From the NCBI GenBank assembly GCA_003598015.1, contig QZKE01000090.1:1-32124 (forward strand): 32,124 bases of DNA, in the 5' to 3' direction. Below are positions 23,510-31,339 of the stretch, piece after piece. The stretch is from Actinomycetota bacterium (GTDB lineage Bacteria; Actinomycetota; Geothermincolia; Geothermincolales; RBG-13-55-18). A program made the translations under genes and the position numbers. The first letter of the stretch is position 1. Each line of letters starts with the position of its first letter. A model generated the notes under the pieces. That model was given only the letters and a program-made list of their open reading frames with translations, made no database searches and was not told the origin of the DNA.

Positions 23510-24883
23510 ATGAGTGATTACGATGCGATCGTAGTGGGGGCGGGAATCGCCGGATTGGGGGTAGCCTCGCAGTTGCAGCAGGCGGGGAAGAAGACCCTGC
23601 TCCTGGAGATGTATCCCAAGGCGGGAGGACGCATGCAGTCCTACGACCTTCCCGGCGGATACAAGGTCGACATAGGGTTGCACCTCATCGAGATGGGGAA
23701 GAAGGGCTACTGCCATGAGCTCGGCGCCCGCGTGGGCAAGGAGATCGAGTGGGCCGCTTTTTCCGTCACCCTCGACCTCTATGATGACGGCGCCTGGCAC
23801 GACATGCAGACCTTCATCCAGCTCACGGACGAGGAGAAGGCCAGCTTCATCGAACTCATGAAGGGCATCGCCGTTCTGGAGGAGCCGGATTTCAAGGCCT
23901 GGGACAACCGTTCTTTCGGCGAGTGGCTGGATTCCAGCGGCATGAAGGGCAACCTGCGCGAGGTATGGGAGAACATGAGCATGATCATGACCACCATACC
24001 GGACGTGCGGGAGCAGTCTGCTGGAGAGTGCCTCTACATTGCCAGGGAGGCGCTGATCAAGGGCCGGGCGGTGCTTATCGCCGCCTACCCCAGGGGAGGC
24101 ATGTGGGGAGTGATCGGCCCCCTGATGGACGCCTTCCAGGAAATGGGAGGCAAGCTGGAGCTGGGCGCCCGCGTGGAACAGGTGGCCTTCGAGGGAAACC
24201 GGGCCGTGGGCGTGAAGGTGGCGCGCAGGGGAGCCAACCCCATAGCCAGGGAATGGCGCGTCATCTCCACCGACCTGGTGACGGCACCGCTGGTGGTCCT
24301 GGCCCTGCCCGTCTGGCACCTGAACAAGGTGCTCGATTTCGACCGCCGCTATTCGCCCCTGCCGGGATGGTGGCTCAAGCGCATCGAGGACATCAGGGGG
24401 GAGAAGACCGGCCTGCTTGGCTACATCGTAGCTACGCAGCGGCCACTCTACGAGCGCCAGGTGTTCATGTCCGCACTGGCATCTCCCCGTACCGGGTTGC
24501 CCCTGCAGGCCTTCGCGCCCACCGCTTTCGATCCCGGCGTAGCGCCGCCGGATCGCTACCTGCTGGTCACCGACAACGTGGCCGAGCCATGGGAGCTCGA
24601 GGACAAGTTCAACCTCGCGCGCCTCATGGAGCAGCACTGGGAAGACGTGAAGGAACTGTATTCCTTCACGGAGGACGAGGTGGAGTTCGCGCTGCCCTAT
24701 TTCACCTCCGGCTGCGACGGCCTCGCACGCAAGCCCGGACTCACCGGGGATTTCAAGCCGGACGTACGGGCACCCGGCGTAGACGGTCTCTATTTCGCCG
24801 GCGACACCTACCTGGGACGGGGGCTGGCCATTGAGGGCGCCTCTCGTTCCGCTATTCTCTGCGTCGAGCGCATCTTGGATTGA
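23510..24883 (+). CDS. Phytoene-desaturase-like NAD(P)/FAD oxidoreductase
   Basis: A 457-residue flavoprotein with an N-terminal dinucleotide fold (VVGAGIAGLGVASQLQQAG, about 8-26), the KAGGRMQSY stretch typical of amine oxidase/phytoene desaturase enzymes and the C-terminal FAD contact LYFAGDTYLGRGLAIEGASRSA. Such enzymes oxidise, saturate or isomerise hydrophobic chains, amines or retinoids. No carotenoid genes are nearby, so a carotenoid role is not supported; a lipid or isoprenoid substrate is only a guess. ATG has GGGAGGCAGG upstream. It follows the MoaD-like gene by 89 nt and precedes a radical SAM gene by 30 nt, so it may link the acyl-CoA genes with that enzyme. Confidence 0.85.
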   Translation: MSDYDAIVVGAGIAGLGVASQLQQAGKKTLLLEMYPKAGGRMQSYDLPGGYKVDIGLHLIEMGKKGYCHELGARVGKEIEWAAFSVTLDLYDDGAWHDMQTFIQLTDEEKASFIELMKGIAVLEEPDFKAWDNRSFGEWLDSSGMKGNLREVWENMSMIMTTIPDVREQSAGECLYIAREALIKGRAVLIAAYPRGGMWGVIGPLMDAFQEMGGKLELGARVEQVAFEGNRAVGVKVARRGANPIAREWRVISTDLVTAPLVVLALPVWHLNKVLDFDRRYSPLPGWWLKRIEDIRGEKTGLLGYIVATQRPLYERQVFMSALASPRTGLPLQAFAPTAFDPGVAPPDRYLLVTDNVAEPWELEDKFNLARLMEQHWEDVKELYSFTEDEVEFALPYFTSGCDGLARKPGLTGDFKPDVRAPGVDGLYFAGDTYLGRGLAIEGASRSAILCVERILD

Positions 24884-24913
24884 TGGCGATGAAAAAGGGT
24901 AGGCCGTTCATCC

Positions 24914-26398
24914 ATGTCTGAGAGGTCACCGAAGGCGGCGATAATCTCCGATGCCTGGGGCTTCGGCCTCATGGAGACCAAGCCCCACCCCCTGTGGCAA
25001 GTGCGCTACTGGGCCATCCGCAACAAGGCCCTGCTGGTACCGGAATACGGCGCCATGTATATCGCCGCCTTCCTCAAGGGGCAGGGCGTGGACCTGGAGG
25101 TTCTCAACCTCATGGCCGACGTCTTTACGGACGAGGCCTGGTTCCGGGAGGCGGACGAGGGGCTGCCCGACGATGCCGCCTCCACGGCGCCCGTGGGTGG
25201 AGAGGAGGCGCTGCGGCGCATGCGCGCGAACCTCGAGGCATCCCTCAAACGCAGCGATCCCGATGTGGTATTGTTTCCCATCTCCATCTATTACGTCGCC
25301 CTGCATGCCCGGGAGATGCTGCAGCGCTTCCGCGCCATGCTGCCCGGCGTAAAGCTGGTGGCGGGCGGTGTCTACTCCACCATGCACCCGCAGGAGATAA
25401 TGGACGACGGGGCGGCAGATTTCGTGGTACGCGGGGAGGGCGAATGGACGGCACTGGAGCTGCTGCGCGCCCTGGGCAGAAAGGAGGGCGATTTCTCCGC
25501 TATCCCCGGGCTCACCTGGCGCGACGGCGGTGGCAAGATCGTCCATAACCGCGAGCGCGAGCGCGAGCGCGAGCTCGACCGTTTCCCGCATATCTACACG
25601 GTTTCCGAGGAGTTCGCCATCAGGACGCGGCACCGCATGCTCAAGAGCCTGAACCCCCTGGATGATTACATACCCGGGACTGGATTCCTCACCTCGCGCG
25701 GCTGCCCGGAGGAGTGCACCTTCTGCCTGGATCCCGCGGTGTGGAAGAGGAAGACACGCTTCCATTCCCCCGCCTACGTGCGCGAGGTCCTCGACTACTG
25801 CTGGGAGAACTTTCAGGAAGGCGAGCCCTCTTTCTATTTCGGGGATGCCACCTTCGCCCTCAACCGTCCCCGGCTGAGGGCGCTCCTGGAAACGGTGAGG
25901 GAAGTCTCCTTCACCTACCACATCCAGACCCGGGCCGACTCCCTCACCCCGGAGGTCCTTGCGGGCCTGCGCGACAGCAACTTCGCCACCGTAGCCCTGG
26001 GCGCGGAATCCCTCGATAACCGCATCCTGCGTGAGGTAGTCAAGAAGAGGACCACGCGGGAGGAGATCCTCGCCGCGGTCAGGGCGGCGCGCTCGTATGG
26101 CCTGACGCCCATCCTTACCTTCATCGCCGGCCTCCCCGGCGAGAGCCGCGCCAGCCTGGAGCGGACGGTGGAGACCCTGCGTGCCGAGGGTATAAAGGAG
26201 GCCACCTTCTTCCCCCTGGTGGTCTTCCGGGGTACGGAACTGTACGAGACCTTCCTGCGTACTTATTCCGCGGAGGAGAGGGAGAGCATGCGACTCAACC
26301 GTTGGTCGGAGGAGTTCTGCTTCACCAGCGATGAATTCGGCTCCATGCACGAGCTCATCGACTACACCCAACATCTCAACGACGCCATCCGGCGCTGA
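24914..26398 (+). CDS. B12-binding-domain radical SAM protein
   Basis: A 494-residue enzyme with an N-terminal cobalamin-binding-like domain (about 5-190; EYGAMYIAAFLKGQGVDLEVLNLMAD, then GGVYSTMHPQEIMDD) and a radical SAM barrel. The cluster motif CPEECTFC holds Cys264, Cys268 and Cys271. The classical DxHxxG His is not visible, so cobalamin may bind base-off without it or not at all, as in many members. Members do methylations, ring formations and lipid or tetrapyrrole chemistry. ATG is preceded by AAAAGGGTAGG at loose spacing. The 30-nt gap to the oxidoreductase suggests one transcript. The substrate is unknown. Confidence 0.85.
   Translation: MSERSPKAAIISDAWGFGLMETKPHPLWQVRYWAIRNKALLVPEYGAMYIAAFLKGQGVDLEVLNLMADVFTDEAWFREADEGLPDDAASTAPVGGEEALRRMRANLEASLKRSDPDVVLFPISIYYVALHAREMLQRFRAMLPGVKLVAGGVYSTMHPQEIMDDGAADFVVRGEGEWTALELLRALGRKEGDFSAIPGLTWRDGGGKIVHNRERERERELDRFPHIYTVSEEFAIRTRHRMLKSLNPLDDYIPGTGFLTSRGCPEECTFCLDPAVWKRKTRFHSPAYVREVLDYCWENFQEGEPSFYFGDATFALNRPRLRALLETVREVSFTYHIQTRADSLTPEVLAGLRDSNFATVALGAESLDNRILREVVKKRTTREEILAAVRAARSYGLTPILTFIAGLPGESRASLERTVETLRAEGIKEATFFPLVVFRGTELYETFLRTYSAEERESMRLNRWSEEFCFTSDEFGSMHELIDYTQHLNDAIRR
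25551..25574 (+). repeat. Hexanucleotide tract inside radical SAM gene
   Basis: GCGAGC is repeated four times, encoding an Arg-Glu run (RERERERE) in the linker between the B12-like and radical SAM domains. Slippage by one unit would keep the frame, so the tract could vary in length without inactivating the enzyme. Confidence 0.6.
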
Positions 26399-26446
26399 GC
26401 ACCTACCATGGACGTAGGGAAAGCCAGTTCGCAAAGGGTTAAAGCC

Positions 26447-26469
26447 CGGTCCTCCAGGGCCGACCTTTT
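26447..26469 (+). terminator. Candidate terminator after radical SAM gene
   Basis: CGGTCC and GGGCCG form a 6-bp stem (one G-U pair) with a TCCA loop, followed after three bases by TTTT. It lies about 50 nt after the stop and before a new candidate promoter. Nearby are the perfect palindromes CTTCTCGGAGAAG (26486-26498) and CATGAATTCATG (26501-26512), which could be regulator sites for the next gene. Confidence 0.4.
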
Positions 26470-26584
26470 CTATACCTGAGCTGGGCTTCTCGGAGAAGTA
26501 CATGAATTCATGGCCTCGTTCCAGCCATGCAATTGACATAATCCTTCTATACCCCTGTTTGCGGCGACTTCGCCTGTAAAGTTA

Positions 26585-26593
26585 TGATATACA
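26585..26593 (+). promoter_or_regulatory. Candidate extended -10 promoter of GRE region
   Basis: TGATATACA, an extended -10 box matching the one at 17843 in eight of nine bases, lies 66 nt before the ATG at 26659. A TTGACA at 26533-26538 is too distant (about 49 nt) to be its -35. Both promoters precede acyl-CoA genes, so a shared sigma factor and basal strength are likely. Confidence 0.4.
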
Positions 26594-26658
26594 CAGCCGG
26601 GTCGATGCCCCTTTGTGCCGGCGGGTCGCCGGGAGGAGATCTCGAGAGGTGAGGCTAT

Positions 26659-27738
26659 ATGAACACTAAGGAATTACGCAGTTTCGCACGCAGCAGAGTC
26701 TTCAGCAGCCTCGAGAGCAGGGCCGAAAAGGACGGATTCGACCGTACATTGTGGAGGGAGATGGCCGACCTGGGGCTTGTCGGGGCGATCATCGACAGGG
26801 AGTACGGCGGCGGCAGCGGTGAGATCTGGGATTTCGTCGAGAGCGTAGCCCTGCTGGCGGGAGAAGGCCTTGACCTTGGCCTCACCCTCAGCCTCGTGGA
26901 TCACGTCATGCTCTGTGCCTACCCCCTGCAGGTCTTCGGCTCCCGTGCCTTGAAGGAGCGCTTCCTGCCCTCGCTCTGCCGTGGAGAGCGCATAGGGGCG
27001 GCGGCCATATCCGAACCCGGCAGCGGTGGAGATCCCTCGCGGATGATCACCGTGGCGAAAAAGGACCGGGACACGTACAGGATCCAAGGGGTGAAAGGAC
27101 CGGTGACCAACGCGCCGGTGGCGGACGTCTTCGTCGTCCTGGCCTCAACCGACCCCGATGCTGGCAAAGACGGCCTTTCCGCCTTCCTGGTGGAGAAGCG
27201 GGAGGGGATCAAAGTGGAGGAGGTAGAGCTTGGGTTTCTTCCCACCTCGCCCCATGGCAACGTGATCCTGGACGAGGTCAGGGTACCCGCTGATCACCTC
27301 ATCGGAGAGGAGGGCCGCGGCCACGAGCGCATCTCCCGCTCCCTCTTCCTCTGGGAGCGTGCGGCGCTCATCCCGGTCATCATCTCCTTTATCGAACGCT
27401 GGCATCATCTCGCGGTGTCGAGCCTTGATCCGGCGGGTATATCCCCGGACTTGAGGGTGCTCATGGCCCAGCGCAAGGTGGAGCTGACGGCCTATCGCAT
27501 GCTCGGCGAGAGGCTTATGGAGATGACCTTCGGTGAAACGGACAATGGCAGGGAACGCATGGAGCTTCTCCTCTTCTTCGGCAAAGCCCTACCCGCATGG
27601 GTTTACTCCATGCGCGCCGCCATCGAGGAAGCCAAGTTGCCCATGGACGATACCATCAGCGGGATGGCCAGGGATCTGCGCCTGCTCGAGGTGGGCAGTT
27701 CCATGCTGGACTGGCAGTTCCAGAAGCTGCTTTTCTAA
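26659..27738 (+). CDS. Divergent, short acyl-CoA dehydrogenase-like protein
   Basis: A 359-residue protein with the N-terminal and middle domains of acyl-CoA dehydrogenases (REYGGGSGE, AAISEPGSGGDPSRM, VPADHLIGEEGRGHERI). The C-terminal domain is degenerate: the arginine/FG/Gln FAD-contact motif is absent, the GGYGY loop is absent and no EGT-type base occurs. Glu233 in LWERAAL still sits at the isovaleryl-type base position. It may be an inactive or subunit-type member, or use the flavin differently. The start has GAGAGGTGAGG upstream and its own candidate promoter, and it precedes the glycyl radical enzyme by 130 nt in the same direction. There is no frameshift, so it appears to be maintained. 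Confidence 0.8.
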   Translation: MNTKELRSFARSRVFSSLESRAEKDGFDRTLWREMADLGLVGAIIDREYGGGSGEIWDFVESVALLAGEGLDLGLTLSLVDHVMLCAYPLQVFGSRALKERFLPSLCRGERIGAAAISEPGSGGDPSRMITVAKKDRDTYRIQGVKGPVTNAPVADVFVVLASTDPDAGKDGLSAFLVEKREGIKVEEVELGFLPTSPHGNVILDEVRVPADHLIGEEGRGHERISRSLFLWERAALIPVIISFIERWHHLAVSSLDPAGISPDLRVLMAQRKVELTAYRMLGERLMEMTFGETDNGRERMELLLFFGKALPAWVYSMRAAIEEAKLPMDDTISGMARDLRLLEVGSSMLDWQFQKLLF

Positions 27739-27794
27739 GGGCGATCGAACCGGTGACGGTGATCATTCCGGAAAAAACGCGCATAGCATAGTCT

Positions 27795-27843
27795 AGAAGG
27801 GTATAGCCTTCTCGTATACAGGTGGAGCAAGGTGAACCTGTAT
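27795..27843. promoter_or_regulatory. Two adjacent inverted repeats upstream of glycyl radical enzyme
   Basis: AGAAGG (27795-27800) pairs with CCTTCT (27807-27812) around GTATAG, and ATACAGGT (27816-27823) pairs perfectly with ACCTGTAT (27836-27843) around 12 nt. The second ends 8 nt before the GGGAGGTG ribosome site of the GRE. They could be an operator, an attenuator or a hairpin controlling translation. No T-tract follows either. Confidence 0.4.
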
Positions 27844-27868
27844 CCAGCCCAGGGAGGTGGGTGAAAGG

Positions 27869-30268
27869 ATGAGGGAGAGCGAAGTCATAACCCCCGAAAA
27901 GATATGGCATGCATCGGACAGGTTATCGCCGCGTGTTGGGAGGTTGCGCGAAGAGTTCTATTCCATCGCGGACCGTCCTTATTTCCGCAACGAGGTCATG
28001 CCCTTTACCACCGGCACGGATTGGGACGTGGTATGGTCGCCGGTGAACTGGGGCATCATCCCGGAGCTGGTGCCTTTCATGGGAGCCTTCTCCGAGTCTC
28101 TGCGGGTGATGGCGCACGAGGTTGAACTACCTCCGGGTTTCTGGAAACGGTCCCTGCTCATGCGCCGGGCGCTGTTCTTCCGCGAGGTATGCGGGCATTA
28201 CCTGCCGGTACGCATCCTGGAGGGGGAGCTCATCGTGGGTGGCCAGTTCAACACCGCCCTCTCCAAGTGCCACGATCGCAAGGAGGCAAAGAACTGGCAC
28301 AAACAGGTCGACAAGTGGTGGAAGAAAGGCACGGAGATCAACGAACTCGGGATTGGTAACGCCGGGGCCGTGCCAGGCCACCTCATCCCAGACTATCCCC
28401 GCATACTGAGGGAGGGATTCTCCGGGGCATACGCCGAGTTCGAAAAGCTCAAGGACGGAACCGCGAACCCCGGACACAAGGATTTCCTGGATGCGCTCAT
28501 GGTGTGCTGCGAGGCGGCGCGCGACTTCGCCGCGCGTTACGCCGCCGAGGCGGAGAGGCTGGCGGAGGAGGAAGGCAACGCGGAGAGAGCCATGGAATTG
28601 AGGGAGATAGCCCGCATCTGCCGCAAGGTGCCCTGGGAGCCGGCAGAGACGTTCCATGAGGCCCTGCAGTCCTTGTGGCTTACGCACATGCTGGTCATGG
28701 CCGCCGAATCCTACCCGGGGGCCGGCCTCTCCCACGGCCGCTTCGACCAGTACATGTACCCCTACCTCCAGGCCGGCCTCGATAGCGGTGGGCTGGATGA
28801 AGCGCAGGCCAAGGAGCTCCTGGAATGTTACTGGATCAAGCACAACTACGCCTACGATTTCCAGTGCCGGGTGATGACCAATCAGGGCATCAACTCGGGT
28901 TTCGGCCAGCTGGTGACCGTTGGGGGGATCGACGCTGACGGCAACGACGCGTCCAACCGTCTTACCTGGCTTATCCTGGATGTCATCGAGGAGATGAACA
29001 TGCTGGAACCCAAGCCCAACATACGGCTGCATATGAACACACCGGAGCCGTTGTTGCGCCGCGTGGCGGAGATGGTCTCCGAGGCGCAGGGTTCGCCCTT
29101 CCTCATGAATTTCGACGAGAACTCCATACGCGGACTGGCCTGGCAGGGGCTGCCCCAGGAAAGGCTCTGGGATTACGCTCCCGTGGGTTGTCTGGAGAAC
29201 ACCCTGCAGGGCGACGACCGTTCCGGCACGGTGGATGTGAACTTCAACCTGGCCAAGGCGGTGGAACTGGTCTTCTTCCGGGGCCGCGACGCGACCACGG
29301 GCAAGCGCATCGGGCCGGATACCGGCAAGGTGGAGAATCTTGCCTCATGGAAGCAGTTCCACGAGGCATTCGAGGCGCAGCTGCAGGCACTTATAGACCA
29401 CATGCTTGCCATCAGCGACGAGGCGGACCGTATCCGGGCGGAGTTCGAGCCCACTCCCTACCTCTCGACGCTCGTGGGGGGTTGCGCGGAGAGCGGCCGG
29501 GACATTACCCAGGGCGGGGCTCGCCACGGCTACATAACCGTGGAGGGAGTGGCCTTCGCCACCGCCGCGGATTCACTGGCGGCGGTGAAGAAGCTGGTAT
29601 ACGAGGACGGTAAGGTGAAGATGGACGATCTGGCGCAGGCCATACGGACGGACTTCGAGGGTTACGAACCGTTGCGGCAGACCCTGATCAATAAAGCGCC
29701 CAAGTACGGCAACGACGACGACTATGCGGATGCGGTGGCTCGCGATCTTTCCCAGGCCTGGACCACGATGGTCTCCGAGCGCGTCTCTCCCGCCACCGGC
29801 AGACGCTACCGCGCGGGCTATCTTTCCTGGAACTACTGGATCGCTTTCGCGCCATCCACGGCGGCTACACCGGACGGCAGAAAGAAAGGAACCTTCCTCT
29901 CCAATGCCATCGGGCCGGTGGACGGCGCCGACCGCAACGGCCCTACGGCCGAGATACTCTCCGTGGGAAAAATGGGTCTGGAGACAGCGCCCAACGGCAC
30001 CTCCCATACCATGAGCTTCAGCCCGTCGATGCTGAGGGACGAGGAGCACGTCGCCAAGCTCATGGCCTTCCTGCAGGCCTACGGGGAGAAGGGAGGCACC
30101 GCCCTGCAGATCAACGTACTCGACCCCGAGACCTTGCGCGAGGCGCAACGCCGGCCCGAGGAATACCGCAACCTGCTGGTGAGGGTAACGGGCTATAACG
30201 CTTACTTCGTGATGCTGGGTAAGGAGATGCAGGACGAGATCATCGCCAGGGAGTCCCATGACCTCTGA
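27869..30268 (+). CDS. Glycyl radical enzyme of PFL/dehydratase-lyase superfamily, GCLE type
   Basis: A 799-residue O2-sensitive enzyme using a backbone glycyl radical. The PFL-like domain covers about 1-650 and the C-terminal Gly_radical domain ends at about 785, with the loop VRVTGYNAYFVML and radical-bearing Gly775. The active-site loop is PVGCLENTLQG with thiyl Cys441 and Glu443. This Cys-x-Glu arrangement is shared with the C-C, C-N, C-S and C-O cleaving lyases and dehydratases (glycerol dehydratase, CutC, HPAD, HypD use GCVE), which differ from PFL (adjacent Cys-Cys). The next-to-last position is Leu, not Val, and the residues after Glu do not match a subtype I recognise. Start ATG 27869 has GGGAGGTG; a GTG at 27857 is possible. 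The activase overlaps the end. The substrate is unassigned. Confidence 0.93.
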   Translation: MRESEVITPEKIWHASDRLSPRVGRLREEFYSIADRPYFRNEVMPFTTGTDWDVVWSPVNWGIIPELVPFMGAFSESLRVMAHEVELPPGFWKRSLLMRRALFFREVCGHYLPVRILEGELIVGGQFNTALSKCHDRKEAKNWHKQVDKWWKKGTEINELGIGNAGAVPGHLIPDYPRILREGFSGAYAEFEKLKDGTANPGHKDFLDALMVCCEAARDFAARYAAEAERLAEEEGNAERAMELREIARICRKVPWEPAETFHEALQSLWLTHMLVMAAESYPGAGLSHGRFDQYMYPYLQAGLDSGGLDEAQAKELLECYWIKHNYAYDFQCRVMTNQGINSGFGQLVTVGGIDADGNDASNRLTWLILDVIEEMNMLEPKPNIRLHMNTPEPLLRRVAEMVSEAQGSPFLMNFDENSIRGLAWQGLPQERLWDYAPVGCLENTLQGDDRSGTVDVNFNLAKAVELVFFRGRDATTGKRIGPDTGKVENLASWKQFHEAFEAQLQALIDHMLAISDEADRIRAEFEPTPYLSTLVGGCAESGRDITQGGARHGYITVEGVAFATAADSLAAVKKLVYEDGKVKMDDLAQAIRTDFEGYEPLRQTLINKAPKYGNDDDYADAVARDLSQAWTTMVSERVSPATGRRYRAGYLSWNYWIAFAPSTAATPDGRKKGTFLSNAIGPVDGADRNGPTAEILSVGKMGLETAPNGTSHTMSFSPSMLRDEEHVAKLMAFLQAYGEKGGTALQINVLDPETLREAQRRPEEYRNLLVRVTGYNAYFVMLGKEMQDEIIARESHDL

Positions 30269-31208
30269 GAACGGAGCGGCCACCGGCGTTGTCTTCAACG
30301 TCCAGCGCTATTCGACCGAGGACGGCCCTGGCATCCGCACCACCGTCTTCCTCAAGGGCTGCCCCATGCGTTGTCCCTGGTGCCACAATCCCGAAGGCCT
30401 GCGGAAGCAGCCCGAGCTCGTATGGTACGATGTGCGTTGCATCGGGGCCCGCGACTGCCTGGCGGCCTGCCCCGCGGGCGCTCTCACCCTGACCCCGGAG
30501 GGTATGGTCATCGACCGCGGCCTCTGCGATGCCTGTGGCAGATGCGAGGAGGCCTGCCCCGCCGCGGCCCTGGAGGTTATCGGCAAAGTGAGGACGGTCG
30601 CGGATGTGGCCGCGGAAGCGCTGCGAGACAGGGTCTTCTACGAGAAGTCGGGGGGAGGGGTCACCCTCTCCGGCGGCGAGCCCGCCCTGCAACTCGACTT
30701 CTCCATCGCGCTCATGGAGGCTATCCGCCTGGAGGGGGTGCACCTGGCACTGGATACCTGCGGGGGGGTGAGCCGGGAGAGGTTGGAGCCCCTGGTGGAC
30801 CTGGCCGACCTGGTCCTCTTCGACGTGAAGATTATGGAACCGCGAGCCCATCTGGAACAGACAGGCATCGGCCTGGAGCAGGTGCTGGACAACGCACGCC
30901 GCATCGCACAAAAAGGCAAACCCATGTGGATACGCACTCCGGTGATCCCCGGTTATACCGATACGGAGGAGAACATCAGGACCATCGCCCGTTTTATACG
31001 GGAGGAGCTGCCCACGGTGGAGAGGTACGACCTGCTGGCCTTCAATAACACCTGCGATGCCAAGTACCGCCGCCTGGACATGTCTTTCTCCCTGTCGGGG
31101 GAGGGATTGCTGCTCGAGGAAAAGATGGTGAAGCTCGCCGAGGCCGCACAGGACGAAGGACTTGCCGTGGCCCGCTGGTCGGGAGCTACCAGGTACCCCA
31201 GGCCGTGA
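30258..31208 (+). CDS. Glycyl radical enzyme activating enzyme (radical SAM)
   Basis: A 316-residue partner that uses SAM and a 4Fe-4S cluster to abstract hydrogen from Gly775 of the enzyme just upstream. The cluster motif CPMRCPWC holds Cys35, Cys39 and Cys42, followed by HNPEG. A ferredoxin-like insert follows; its second cluster motif is complete (Cys90, 93, 96, 100), but in the first only Cys61, Cys67 and Cys71 are present, with Ala64 in place of the usual second cysteine. LSGGEPALQ, DTCGG and DVKIMEP are typical of the family. The ATG overlaps the GRE coding end by 11 nt, indicating coupled translation. Pairing with the GRE is strongly supported by position. Confidence 0.95.
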   Translation: MTSENGAATGVVFNVQRYSTEDGPGIRTTVFLKGCPMRCPWCHNPEGLRKQPELVWYDVRCIGARDCLAACPAGALTLTPEGMVIDRGLCDACGRCEEACPAAALEVIGKVRTVADVAAEALRDRVFYEKSGGGVTLSGGEPALQLDFSIALMEAIRLEGVHLALDTCGGVSRERLEPLVDLADLVLFDVKIMEPRAHLEQTGIGLEQVLDNARRIAQKGKPMWIRTPVIPGYTDTEENIRTIARFIREELPTVERYDLLAFNNTCDAKYRRLDMSFSLSGEGLLLEEKMVKLAEAAQDEGLAVARWSGATRYPRP

Positions 31209-31339
31209 ATACGGTCCGTGCTAGAGCGCCTGGGCGCCGCGCCCGCTCCAGCGGCCCGTTGCGGGATACGAGATAGCAAGGATACGGCGGCGGCCGAATG
31301 CGATTGTGTCTATGGATAGGGGTTAAGGGAGGTTGAGTG

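Noticed and set aside
24926..26539. 537-codon minus-strand frame opposite the radical SAM gene
   Set aside because: Antisense shadow without recognisable domains; the plus strand holds the CPEECTFC motif and full fold.
27869..30268. Alkyl- or benzylsuccinate synthase (fumarate-adding hydrocarbon activation)
   Set aside because: Attractive beside beta-oxidation genes, but the Glu two residues after the catalytic Cys is the lyase/dehydratase pattern, and no small Bss/Ass-type subunits are present.
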